NCBI GenBank assembly: GCA_946183385.1
Contig: CAMHBN010000017.1
Coordinates: 1-14,552 of the forward strand
Direction of reading: 5' to 3'
Length of the DNA stretch: 14,552 nt
Origin: an uncultured Ruminococcus sp.
Lineage (GTDB): Bacteria > Bacillota > Clostridia > Oscillospirales > Ruminococcaceae
Positions 1 through 6,605 of the stretch are shown here, piece after piece. Position numbers and translations under genes: made by a program. The notes beneath the pieces are model-generated. The model saw only the letters and a list, made by a program, of their open reading frames with translations. It was not told the origin of the DNA and made no database searches. The stretch's first letter is position 1; every line of letters begins with the position of its first letter.

Positions 1-93
1 CACATGGACAACAACCTCAGAGTCTACCTCGACCCGCCGGTCAGATACAAGCAGATAGGAGTGGATGAAAATGAGCAGACGTCAAAGAGCTAA
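1..93 (+). CDS. C-terminal end of an unidentified protein (partial)
   Basis: The frame is open from the first base to a TAA at 91-93 and gives 30 residues ending in ENEQTSKS. It contains a short hydrophilic stretch (RVYLDPPVRYKQIG) that I do not recognise. It overlaps the start of the next small gene by 23 nt, and a good ribosome site for that gene lies inside it, which suggests translational coupling in one operon that ends at the terminator at 251-280. Coding status rests only on the open frame and this arrangement. The product cannot be named from 30 residues. Confidence 0.45.
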   Translation, partial: HMDNNLRVYLDPPVRYKQIGVDENEQTSKS

Positions 94-244
94 TAAGGAT
101 GCGTCCACCACAAAGAAGGAAATAGCCGTGATAGCGGCTTCCGCACTGATACCCGTGGTGGGAACGGTGATAGCGCCTGTCCTCATGGCCAAGAAAGTGA
201 TCCCGATAGTATTGGAAAAGAGGAAGGGCGGTTCGTCCGAATAA
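71..244 (+). CDS. Small single-helix membrane protein, 57 aa, unknown function
   Basis: ATG at 71 is preceded by AGGAG at 57-61 with 9 nt spacing. The product has a basic, hydrophilic N-terminus (MSRRQRANKDASTTKK), one hydrophobic segment at about residues 18-47 rich in Ala, Val, Ile and Pro, and a basic tail (LEKRKGGSSE). This is the layout of a small single-pass membrane protein, probably with positively charged ends on both sides of the helix. It overlaps the preceding frame by 23 nt and is followed after only 6 nt by an intrinsic terminator, so it is the last gene of its operon. I do not recognise a family. The ribosome site, coupling and adjacent terminator support its being a real gene. 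Confidence 0.55.
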   Translation: MSRRQRANKDASTTKKEIAVIAASALIPVVGTVIAPVLMAKKVIPIVLEKRKGGSSE

Positions 245-250
245 AAAACG

Positions 251-280
251 GCGGTGCTTCGTTATGAAGCACCGCTTTTT
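251..280 (+). terminator. Intrinsic terminator of the + strand small-protein operon
   Basis: GCGGTGCTTC at 251-260 pairs perfectly with GAAGCACCGC at 266-275 around a 5-nt loop, followed by TTTTT at 276-280. It begins six nt after the stop codon at 242-244. Confidence 0.9.
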
Positions 281-293
281 GCGTTGTCCCAAC

Positions 294-325
294 AAAAAGG
301 CTATCGGTCACCCGATAGCCTTTTT
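294..325. terminator. Bidirectional terminator, mainly for pckA
   Basis: GGCTATCGG at 299-307 pairs with CCGATAGCC at 312-320 around a 4-nt loop, with AAAAA on the left (294-298) and TTTTT on the right (321-325), so the hairpin has a U-tract on either strand. It starts 8 nt past the pckA stop on the minus strand and 14 nt beyond the + strand terminator at 251-280. It can therefore end pckA transcription and back up termination from the left. Confidence 0.9.
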
Positions 326-332
326 CATTTAC

Positions 333-2150
333 TTACTTATTAAGATTTGCCTCGATAACGTCGAGCTCATCGTAGAGAGCCTGCGGGATATTGCCGCCCT
401 TAGCCTTGATGTCCTCGTCGTAGTATCTTCTCATCTCGGCGATCTCCTTCTTCCACTCGTCCTTGTCAACTGTGAGGAGAGCCTGAAGAGCTGTAGGAGT
501 AACCTCGTCCTCGATACCCTTGAGGTTGATATCCTCGGGCTTGGGGAGGTAGCCGATAGGAGTCTCAACAGCGTCGACCTCGCCGTCAACGCGCTTGATG
601 ATCCAGTCGAGAACACGCATATTCTCGCCGTAGCCGGGCCAGAGGAAGTTGCCCTCGTCGTCGGTCCTGAACCAGTTTACGTTGAATATCTTGGGAGCCT
701 TGCTGCCGAGTCTTGCGCCCATTTCGAGCCAGTGAGCCCAGTAGTCGCCAACATTGTAGCCGATGAAGGGCTTCATAGCCATAGGATCGTGACGGAGCAC
801 GCCTACTGCACCTGTAGCAGCTGCTGTAGTCTCGGAGGAAACAGCAGAGCCGATGTATGTACCGTGAGTCCAGTCGAACGACTGATATACGAGGGGAGCA
901 GTTGTAGCGCGGCGTCCGCCGAAGATGATAGCGGATACGGGCACGCCCTCGGGGTTGTTGAACTCAGGCGAGATGCAGGGGCAGTTCTTAGCGGGAGCTG
1001 TGAATCTCGAGTTGGGGTGAGCGAGCTTCTTGCCCTCGGCTACCCAAGCCTCACCGTCGCACTTGATACCTGTCCACTCTGTTGCATCCTTGGGCGGATT
1101 CTCGTTGAGCTTCTCCCACCAAACGGTGTTGTCGGAGTTGTCGAGAGCAACGTTTGTGAAGATAGCGCCTTCCTTAGTGCAGGCAAGAGCGTTGTAGTTG
1201 GACTTGGCATTAGTTCCGGGAGCAACGCCGAAGAAGCCGTTCTCGGGGTTGATGGCGTAGAGTCTGCCGTCCTTGCCGGGCTTCATCCAGGCGATATCGT
1301 CACCGACAGTGAATACCTCATAGCCGTCCTTCTTGTATCCCTCGGGCGGAATGAGCATAGCGAGGTTTGTCTTGCCGCAAGCCGACGGGAAAGCAGCAGT
1401 GATGTACTTGATCTCGCCGTTGGGCTTCTTAACGCCGAGGATGAGCATGTGCTCAGCCATCCAAGCCTCGTTCTTGCCCTGGAAGGAAGCGATACGGAGA
1501 GCAAAGCACTTCTTGCCGAGGAGAACGTTTCCGCCGTAAGCGGAGTTGATGGACCAGATAGTATTCTCCTCAGGGAACTGAACGATGTATCTCTTTTCGG
1601 GATCAACGTCAGCCTTTGAGTGGAGACCTCTTACAAAATCGTCGGAGGTATCGCCGAGGTTCTTGAAAGCCTGAGCGCCCATACGTGTCATGATGTTCAT
1701 ATTGAGAACAACGTAGATGGAGTCGGTGACCTCAACGCCTACTTTAGCGAGAGGAGAGCCGATGGGTCCCATGGAGTAGGGGATAACGTACATTGTTCTG
1801 CCCTTCATAACGCCGTCGTACATAGGTGTGAGCATAGCCTTCATCTCGTCGGGAGCCATCCAGTTGTTTGTAGGACCTGCGCCCTTCTTCTCCTTCGAGC
1901 AGATGAAAGTTCTGTCCTCAACACGGGCAACGTCGTTAGCGCGTGTTCTGTGGTAGAGGCAGTTGGGGTACTTCTCGGGGTTGAGCTTGTACATTTTGTC
2001 CCAGCTGTCATCGGGGAGAGAAGTTACCTCTTCGATGAGGGAGTCGATCTGCTCCTTGGAGCCGTCGATCCATACTACCTTGTCGGGCTTGCAGAGAGCG
2101 ACCATCTCGTCTACCCATTTTAATACATTGGGGTTCTTTGTCAGTGACAT
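333..2150 (-). CDS. pckA: Phosphoenolpyruvate carboxykinase (GTP)
   Basis: This is a 605-residue protein of the GTP-dependent PEPCK family (EC 4.1.1.32), a cytosolic enzyme that interconverts oxaloacetate + GTP with PEP + CO2 + GDP. Visible family motifs are the P-loop FPSACGKTNLAM at 254-265 with the reactive Cys at 258, the metal-binding EHMLILGV around His234, kinase-2 TVGDDIAWM at 281-289, GTNAKSNYNA at 312-321 and FGGRRATTAPL at 410-420. Length matches the family (about 600), whereas ATP-type enzymes are shorter (about 540) and lack these motifs. AGGAGG lies 8 nt before the ATG. In a fibre-fermenting anaerobe it probably runs in the PEP-carboxylating direction towards C4 acids, but the direction is my inference. 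The strong promoter and tidy codon use suggest high expression. Confidence 0.97.
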   Translation of the reverse strand: MSLTKNPNVLKWVDEMVALCKPDKVVWIDGSKEQIDSLIEEVTSLPDDSWDKMYKLNPEKYPNCLYHRTRANDVARVEDRTFICSKEKKGAGPTNNWMAPDEMKAMLTPMYDGVMKGRTMYVIPYSMGPIGSPLAKVGVEVTDSIYVVLNMNIMTRMGAQAFKNLGDTSDDFVRGLHSKADVDPEKRYIVQFPEENTIWSINSAYGGNVLLGKKCFALRIASFQGKNEAWMAEHMLILGVKKPNGEIKYITAAFPSACGKTNLAMLIPPEGYKKDGYEVFTVGDDIAWMKPGKDGRLYAINPENGFFGVAPGTNAKSNYNALACTKEGAIFTNVALDNSDNTVWWEKLNENPPKDATEWTGIKCDGEAWVAEGKKLAHPNSRFTAPAKNCPCISPEFNNPEGVPVSAIIFGGRRATTAPLVYQSFDWTHGTYIGSAVSSETTAAATGAVGVLRHDPMAMKPFIGYNVGDYWAHWLEMGARLGSKAPKIFNVNWFRTDDEGNFLWPGYGENMRVLDWIIKRVDGEVDAVETPIGYLPKPEDINLKGIEDEVTPTALQALLTVDKDEWKKEIAEMRRYYDEDIKAKGGNIPQALYDELDVIEANLNK

Positions 2151-2240
2151 TGATATATACCTCCTAAAAGATTATCATTTCAGTGCGGCGGATAAAGCCG
2201 CGCAGGGAAACCGTAAAAAACCGATTTACCCTCATTTACT

Positions 2241-2269
2241 ATTATATACATTTTCTGTCAAACTGTCAA
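2241..2269 (-). promoter_or_regulatory. Sigma-A-type promoter of pckA
   Basis: Read on the minus strand, TTGACA (2269-2264) is followed after 17 nt by TATAAT (2246-2241), a perfect consensus match with ideal spacing. Transcription would begin near 2234, giving a leader of about 84 nt before the pckA ATG. The leader can form a small GCGGC/GCCGC hairpin near 2175-2195, but I see no known riboswitch. Confidence 0.85.
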
Positions 2270-2331
2270 TAGCGGCGAATGATATTTTTCTGACATAGTG
2301 ATATATATAATATTTCCCCGAAAAACGTCGG

Positions 2332-2378
2332 TGCCTGCGGAGACCGCGACAGGCAACTGTAGTATATGCACAACAGTT
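2332..2378. other. Inverted-repeat cluster in the pckA / kinase-like divergent gap
   Basis: TGCCTG (2332-2337) pairs with CAGGCA (2350-2355), with CGG/CCG inside. AACTGT (2355-2360) pairs with ACAGTT (2373-2378), sharing one base with the first stem. The cluster lies upstream of both divergent promoters, so it is not in either leader as I map them. It could bind a regulator or belong to a small RNA. I see no convincing promoter or terminator of its own. Confidence 0.3.
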
Positions 2379-2442
2379 TCAACATATCGTTGTATAAAAG
2401 GTAGAAAAATATTTAAAAAGGCTGTTAATTTACTATTCATTG

Positions 2443-2470
2443 TTGAAAAATCTGATTTTTGTGGTATAAT
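2443..2470 (+). promoter_or_regulatory. Extended -10 promoter of the cytidylate-kinase-like gene
   Basis: TTGAAA at 2443-2448 and TATAAT at 2465-2470 are 16 nt apart, and TGG directly precedes the -10, giving an extended TGnTATAAT element. Transcription would start near 2477, about 38 nt before the ATG at 2515. Confidence 0.75.
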
Positions 2471-2514
2471 TATACTATGTTATACTGAATATGGACAGAA
2501 CGGAGGTCATTTTA

Positions 2515-3153
2515 ATGAAGAAAACGATCATCACTATCGAACGCCAGTACGGCAGCGGCGGAAGTACCATCGGCAAGCTCGCTGCGGAAAAGCTCGGCGT
2601 CAACTACTACAACAGACAAATACTCGAAATGACTGCCCAGAAATGCGGCATTTCCGCAGAATACCTCGAATCTGCGGAGGAGAGCGTGCCTACCAGCTTC
2701 CTGTATTCTCTCCTGCTCTCGGCTAACCCCGGACGCACTATGGAGGAGAATCTGCCGCTCTCGGACAAGGTCTTCCTTATGGAGAGCCGTATCATCAGCG
2801 AGATAGCCGAGCGCGAGAACGGCTTTGTGCTCGTCGGACGCTGCGGAAGCTACATCCTCGAGGATAAGGGCTGTTTCAGCGTTTATATTTACGCTCCGCA
2901 CGAGGCGAGGATAAACCGCGCGGTGAACAGCTACGGCGTCGCTCAGAACAAGGCGGAGAATACGCTGAAAAAGATAGATAAGCGCCGCGAGACGTTCTTC
3001 AACGTAAATACGGGCAGAAACTGGCAGGACAAGGACCAGTATTCCCTCTGCCTCAACAGCGCCGAGCTCGGGGACGAGCTGTGCGCGGAGCTCATCGTAA
3101 AGGCTTATAACGAGTATAACGTCCGTTTCCGCAGCGAGGCGGGCATAAAGTGA
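2515..3153 (+). CDS. Cytidylate-kinase-like family protein
   Basis: The 212-residue product starts MKKTIITIERQYGSGG, the hallmark of the cytidylate-kinase-like family (Pfam Cytidylate_kin2). The P-loop-like segment RQYGSGGSTIGK spans residues 10-21, followed by KLGVNYYNRQIL, and later there is an FVLVGRCGSYIL strand and an RRETFFNVNTGRNWQDKDQYSLCLN segment typical of the family. Members are NMP-kinase-fold proteins common in Clostridia, but their natural substrate is not established, so calling it a CMP kinase would go too far. An ATG at 2491 is in frame, but GGAGG at 2502-2506 sits 8 nt before the ATG at 2515, so I use 2515. It is a single-gene unit with its own promoter, and its 3' end meets the long palindrome at 3155. 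Confidence 0.88.
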   Translation: MKKTIITIERQYGSGGSTIGKLAAEKLGVNYYNRQILEMTAQKCGISAEYLESAEESVPTSFLYSLLLSANPGRTMEENLPLSDKVFLMESRIISEIAERENGFVLVGRCGSYILEDKGCFSVYIYAPHEARINRAVNSYGVAQNKAENTLKKIDKRRETFFNVNTGRNWQDKDQYSLCLNSAELGDELCAELIVKAYNEYNVRFRSEAGIK

Positions 3154-3154
3154 C

Positions 3155-3295
3155 AAAAAGAGCCTCTCCGCAACTGCGATACTTATACAGAAGTAATACG
3201 AGGACTTATTGAGGGAAACCCTTTTGAAAAAGGGTTCTCCCAGTAGGTTCACATATTGCTGCTATATAGGCATCACAGTAGCGGAGAGGCTTTTT
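3155..3295. repeat. Long imperfect palindrome / bidirectional terminator between convergent genes
   Basis: The outer arms AGCCTCTCCGC (3161-3171) and GCGGAGAGGCT (3281-3291) match perfectly and are flanked by A5 and T5, so they can act as a terminator both ways. The similarity of the left half to the reverse complement of the right half continues inwards to the centre near 3226. By hand I count 39 of 52 positions identical (3161-3212 against 3240-3291), about five more being G-U pairs in either transcript, followed by an inner hairpin AACCCTTTT/AAAAGGGTT at 3217-3236. The whole intergenic gap is thus one hairpin of about 65 bp. The ybaK stop codon (3294-3296) lies at its right edge. It looks like a MITE-like or palindromic repeat. 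I see no transposase. Confidence 0.8.
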
Positions 3296-3773
3296 ATGCC
3301 ATTATGATGTCCTCGAATTTGCCGCGTATCGCTCTGACGAGCTCTGTGGGCGAGAGACGTATCTGTGTGCCGATCCGTCCGCCGCTGATGTAGAAGAGCT
3401 CCATAGTCTCGGCGGTATTATGCACCACGGTCATGAACTGCTTCTTCATGCCGATGGGAGTACAGCCTCCGCGGACGTAGCCGGTCACTGCTGTTATATC
3501 CTTGACGTGCAGCAGCTCCACCGACTTCTCACCCACGCTCTTGGCGGCTTTTTTGAGGTCGAGCTCCTCGGCTACGGGCAGCAGGAAGCAGTAATAGCTC
3601 CCCGACTTGCCATGCGCAACAAGGGTCTTGAAGGTCTGCTCGGCGGGCTGACCGAGAGCCTCCGCGGTATGTATGCCGTCGATGAACTCCTCGCACTCGT
3701 AGGTCTGCACGGTGTAGGCTATTTTGCTCTTGTCGAGGAAGCGCATCGCGTTAGTTTTCAGTTCCTTGGGCAT
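3294..3773 (-). CDS. ybaK: YbaK/EbsC-family aminoacyl-tRNA deacylase
   Basis: The 159-residue product matches the YbaK (Cys-tRNA(Pro) deacylase) family in length and motifs. The N-terminus MPKELKTNAMRFLDKSKIAYTVQTYE is typical. The key lysine lies in FKTLVAHG at about residue 49, and GYVRGGCTPIGMKK near residue 100 is the conserved glycine-rich signature. The family removes wrongly attached Cys (or other small amino acids) from tRNA(Pro), in trans, in the cytosol. The ATG overlaps the end of the upstream lipoprotein gene by 23 nt, with a weak GGAG about 10 nt upstream, so translation is probably coupled. The stop codon lies at the edge of the palindrome at 3155-3295, which likely ends transcription. 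The exact substrate (Cys versus another amino acid) is not certain from sequence. Confidence 0.92.
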   Translation of the reverse strand: MPKELKTNAMRFLDKSKIAYTVQTYECEEFIDGIHTAEALGQPAEQTFKTLVAHGKSGSYYCFLLPVAEELDLKKAAKSVGEKSVELLHVKDITAVTGYVRGGCTPIGMKKQFMTVVHNTAETMELFYISGGRIGTQIRLSPTELVRAIRGKFEDIIMA

Positions 3774-4842
3774 TCTTCATATTCTCCATTATCTTGTTGT
3801 ACTCCTCCTCGCCGAGCACTTCCTTGTACACGTCGGGCATGAGGGTTATCTCTTCGTCGAGGATTATCGGGTAGGGGTGATTCCCCAGCATATCCGTCTT
3901 GTAGTTATTGTCAAGTATGAAGTTCTTGACCTCCTGCTGAGTGAGCGGAGGAGTTGCCTCGTCGCCGAACTTTATATCCTCGTACAGCCATTCCATCGTC
4001 AGAATGTCGTCTATATTGTAGATCCTGTAAACATAGCAAAGACCTGTTTCGGCGTCGAGCTCCCAGTAGTATTTCCTGTAGAAGCTTGCGTTGTCCTTAT
4101 TCGTCTCAAGAGTGAGGCAGATTATCTTTTTTTCGCCGCTCTCCTTCACATCGACTATCGTGCAGTCGTCGAAAACCGTGATGTTGCGCTTGCAGGCGCT
4201 CTCCTGAAAGACATCGTACAAAAGCTGAACGGGCACTACGTTGTAGCAGTAGGCGGCGAAGTGGTCGTAGGCGGCGCAGGATTTCCTCGGCTCGTCCAGC
4301 GGCGACCACGTCTTTGCCTCGCGGTCGAATGCTGCATAGCTTCCCTCGCCCTCGATGAAGTAGATGCTCTTCTCGAAGTCGAACTCCTCCTTCACGACCT
4401 CTCCGTCCTCGTTGACGCTCTTGCCGAAGTACCAGCCCGCCTGCAAATCGTCGTCTATGGCAAACTCATACCTTGTCGTGAGATAGGTGTCCGTATCGCC
4501 GTACTTCTCGGTCAGCACGCACACGCCCGACCTCCTCCGCGAATCGGGGCAGAGCTCGTTTACGTCGAGGGCGAGCACGTCGTCTATCTTGATGTCGAAT
4601 TTCTTGGGCTTGGTGGTCGTGGTCACGGTCGTGGTGACCCTGGCAGTTGTCACGGGCTTAGCCGTGGTAGCCCATGCGGGCTCGGTAGTCATTGGCGCGT
4701 AGGTGACGGGCGGGTCGGGTTTGATAATGCTCTCCTGTTCCTGAGGCTCGGAGCCGCACGCACACAGCGCCATCGCTGCCACCGCGGAAAGGGTTAATAC
4801 TGCATATCTTGCTTTGATGTTGATGCTGAATCTCTTGGACAT
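3751..4842 (-). CDS. Lipoprotein with Thr-rich linker, unknown function
   Basis: The 363-residue product has a lipoprotein signal peptide (basic MSKRFSINIKAR, hydrophobic core, lipobox LCAC with lipidated Cys29), so it should be anchored to the outer face of the membrane. Residues about 47-77 form a linker rich in Thr, Pro and Ala (TTTVTTTTKPKK), like the linker of the GH74 enzyme in this window. The rest is an acidic, Tyr- and Trp-containing domain with no motif I recognise. Its alternating strands (YYWELDAETGLCYVYRIYN) suggest a beta-rich fold such as those of substrate- or sortilin-type lipoproteins, but this is a guess. The start is secured by AGGAGG about 6 nt upstream. It is followed by ybaK in a 23-nt overlap, an arrangement without an obvious functional link. 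Confidence 0.8.
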   Translation of the reverse strand: MSKRFSINIKARYAVLTLSAVAAMALCACGSEPQEQESIIKPDPPVTYAPMTTEPAWATTAKPVTTARVTTTVTTTTKPKKFDIKIDDVLALDVNELCPDSRRRSGVCVLTEKYGDTDTYLTTRYEFAIDDDLQAGWYFGKSVNEDGEVVKEEFDFEKSIYFIEGEGSYAAFDREAKTWSPLDEPRKSCAAYDHFAAYCYNVVPVQLLYDVFQESACKRNITVFDDCTIVDVKESGEKKIICLTLETNKDNASFYRKYYWELDAETGLCYVYRIYNIDDILTMEWLYEDIKFGDEATPPLTQQEVKNFILDNNYKTDMLGNHPYPIILDEEITLMPDVYKEVLGEEEYNKIMENMKNAQGTEN

Positions 4843-4879
4843 ATTTACCTCCTTTGTGGGACGTCGGTCATATTCGTAA

Positions 4880-4896
4880 TTTTTAATTCGGAATTA
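4880..4896. repeat. AT-rich repeat motif, copy 1
   Basis: TTTTTAATTCGGAATTA here recurs at 7671-7688 with one extra A. The core AATTCGGAATTA is nearly palindromic. It forms the left edge of the repeat cluster in the 4843-5088 gap. Such motifs are usually remnants of dispersed intergenic repeats. Confidence 0.5.
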
Positions 4897-4898
4897 AA

Positions 4899-5024
4899 TG
4901 TAGGGGCGCACATTTAAGCAGTGCCCCAAATCTTTGATTTGGCTGGCAATGCTATATGCAACTATGTTGCAGTGCGCCCGTCGGGTTTATTCGCATATTT
5001 GCGGAACGCCGAGGGCGGCGTTCC
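4899..5024. repeat. Dispersed double-hairpin repeat, copy A (interrupted)
   Basis: TGTAGGGGCGCAC at 4899-4911 and GTGCGCCC at 4972-4979 are the two arms of the hairpin found intact at 13018-13046, here split by 60 nt (4912-4971). That insert holds its own CCAAATC/GATTTGG hairpin (4926-4942). The second module, GGAACGCCG (5003-5011) and CGGCGTTCC (5016-5024) around a 4-nt loop, matches the hairpin at 13069-13100 in inverted orientation. With the AT-rich motif on the left and the GC-rich repeat on the right, it fills most of the gap between the lipoprotein gene and queH. I see no gene in it. Confidence 0.75.
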
Positions 5025-5066
5025 CTACAATATTATCGACCGCGAAAGCAAACTTGCGATTCGTAC

Positions 5067-5119
5067 AGAGTAAGCGAGTTTACGAGCGTCAGCGCGAATC
5101 GCCCGCGGGGGCTCCCCGC
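5067..5119. repeat. GC-rich dispersed repeat, copy A (overlaps the queH 3' end)
   Basis: This stretch matches the reverse complement of 12821-12873 at 48 of 53 positions by hand alignment, and the last 26 nt are identical. It contains the hairpin GCGGGG/CCCCGC (5105-5119). The match ends at 5119, inside queH, so the last roughly nine residues and the stop codon of queH are encoded by the repeat. Confidence 0.8.
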
Positions 5120-5715
5120 CGCGAATAGACGCACCCGCAGTAATTCTGCCGATAGAGCCCGTACTGCCGCGACAGCTCTATCGAGTGCTTGTAGCCGTCG
5201 TGCTTCTTGAAGTCGGAGTACAGATACGCCACGCCGCACTCCTCCGCTATCGCGCCGCCGCACTCATTGATGAACGCGCAGTCCTTATGCGGACTTATCG
5301 TCAGCGTGGTCGTGAAGTAGCCGCAACCGAGCTCCCGTGCCTTTTCGCCTGTTCTGCGCAGGCGGTAGGCTATACAGCGCTGACAGCGCTCGCCGCGCTC
5401 GGGCAGGTCTTCGAGTCCCTTTGCCAGCTCGTAGAACGGCGCGGGGTCGTAGTCCTCGTCTATCACCGCGACATCGAGCCCAAGCTCCGATATCAGCCGT
5501 TTCAGCTCGCTCTTGCGGTAGAGGTACTCCTCCTCGGGAGCGATATTCGGGTTGCAGAAGTATACCGTTATCTCGAAGTGCCCGTACAGATACAGCAGGG
5601 TATGGCTGCTGCACGGAGCACAGCACGCATGGAGCATAAGCCGCGGCTTTTCGCCATTTTTCTCCAGCTCCGCGAGCTTGTCGTCGAGCATTTTTCCGTA
5701 GTTCGGCTTCTGCAT
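5089..5715 (-). CDS. queH: Epoxyqueuosine reductase QueH
   Basis: The 208-residue product has the Cys pattern of QueH (former DUF208), the non-QueG enzyme that reduces epoxyqueuosine to queuosine at the tRNA wobble position: HACCAPCS (Cys31, 32, 35), ERCQRC (Cys111, 114) and NYCGC (Cys193, 195). These bind an Fe-S cluster and a further metal. Other family segments are YFCNPNIAPEEEYLYRKSE, TTTLTISPHKD and FKKHDGYKHSIELSRQYGLYRQNYCGC. GAGGAA lies about 8 nt before the ATG, and only 3 nt separate it from ricT, so it is the distal gene of that operon. The C-terminal tail after NYCGCVYS comes from a dispersed GC-rich repeat and is probably not functional sequence. Confidence 0.94.
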   Translation of the reverse strand: MQKPNYGKMLDDKLAELEKNGEKPRLMLHACCAPCSSHTLLYLYGHFEITVYFCNPNIAPEEEYLYRKSELKRLISELGLDVAVIDEDYDPAPFYELAKGLEDLPERGERCQRCIAYRLRRTGEKARELGCGYFTTTLTISPHKDCAFINECGGAIAEECGVAYLYSDFKKHDGYKHSIELSRQYGLYRQNYCGCVYSRRGAPAGDSR

Positions 5716-5718
5716 GGC

Positions 5719-6582
5719 TTATTCCTCGAGATTTTTCAGAGCCTTAAGCTCCTCCTTGCTGAGCTTGACCTCAACGTCCTTGAGGAGCTTCACCTCGCTC
5801 CTGTCGAGAGTTACGGGCATTTCCGACTTCTCGGTCTTTATCCTGAGCTTGCCCGTGATGAGGTTGGCGTCCTCGACTCTGCCCTTGTCTCCGTCGGGAG
5901 TAACAACGATAGCGCCTACCTTCGGCGTTATCTTCAGCAGCGAGTCATAAGCAGCCTGCTCGTTTTTGAGGCAGCACATCAGTCTGCCGCAGGTGCCAGA
6001 TATCTTCGTCGGGTTCAGCGAGAGTCCCTGCTCCTTTGCCATTTTTATGGACACGGGGTTGAAGTCGCCCATGTGCGCCTTGCAGCAGAATTCCCTGCCG
6101 CAGATGCCCAGTCCGCCGAGTATCTTCGCCTCGTCGCGGACGCCTATCTGGCGCAGCTCTATACGTGTGCGGAACACCGCCGCGAGGTCCTTTACGAGCT
6201 CGCGGAAGTCAACGCGGTTCTCGGCTGTGAAATAGAACAGCATCTTGTTGTTGTCGAAGGTGCACTCTACGTCAACGAGGCTCATTTTCAGCTTGCGGAG
6301 AGCTATCTTCTCCTCGCATATACGGAAAGCGTCCTTCTCGCGCTGCTTGTTCTTCTCGACGGTTCTGAGGTCGTTCGCGTCTGCGAGCCTGATTATCGGC
6401 TTCAGCGGCGAATTTATCGCGTTGTCGTCTATCTGCCTGTTGGCGATGACTACCTCTCCGCACTCGACGCCCCTCACGGTCTCGACTATTGCGCGGTCGC
6501 CCACATTTGCCTTGATATCGCCGGGCGAGAAGTAATACACCTTCCCGACGCTCTTGAAGCGGATACCCACTATCTCTTTCAT
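5719..6582 (-). CDS. ricT: PSP1-domain protein RicT (YaaT)
   Basis: The 287-residue product is a clear RicT/YaaT homologue with a PSP1 domain in the middle (about 60-150) and the conserved Cys motifs GICGREFCCKAHMGDF (Cys161, 166, 167) and GTCGRLMCCL (Cys198, 203, 204). In Bacillus, RicT joins RicA and RicF in an Fe-S-containing complex that directs RNase Y to process polycistronic mRNAs and affects sporulation, competence and biofilm formation. Whether those partners exist here cannot be seen. AAGGAG stands about 6 nt before the ATG. The gene follows holB by 23 nt, the same order as in Bacillus, and precedes queH by 3 nt, so all three are one operon. Confidence 0.95.
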   Translation of the reverse strand: MKEIVGIRFKSVGKVYYFSPGDIKANVGDRAIVETVRGVECGEVVIANRQIDDNAINSPLKPIIRLADANDLRTVEKNKQREKDAFRICEEKIALRKLKMSLVDVECTFDNNKMLFYFTAENRVDFRELVKDLAAVFRTRIELRQIGVRDEAKILGGLGICGREFCCKAHMGDFNPVSIKMAKEQGLSLNPTKISGTCGRLMCCLKNEQAAYDSLLKITPKVGAIVVTPDGDKGRVEDANLITGKLRIKTEKSEMPVTLDRSEVKLLKDVEVKLSKEELKALKNLEE

Positions 6583-6605
6583 AAAAAGCTCCTTGCCCGT
6601 CCGTT

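Noticed and set aside
264..1619. Long + strand open frames opposite pckA
   Set aside because: The minus strand encodes a full PEPCK. The + strand frames start inside or beside terminators and have no recognisable domain.
4843..5088. A small gene in the gap between the lipoprotein gene and queH
   Set aside because: The short frames here lie in hairpin repeats, lack ribosome sites and change with the repeat modules. I see repeats only.
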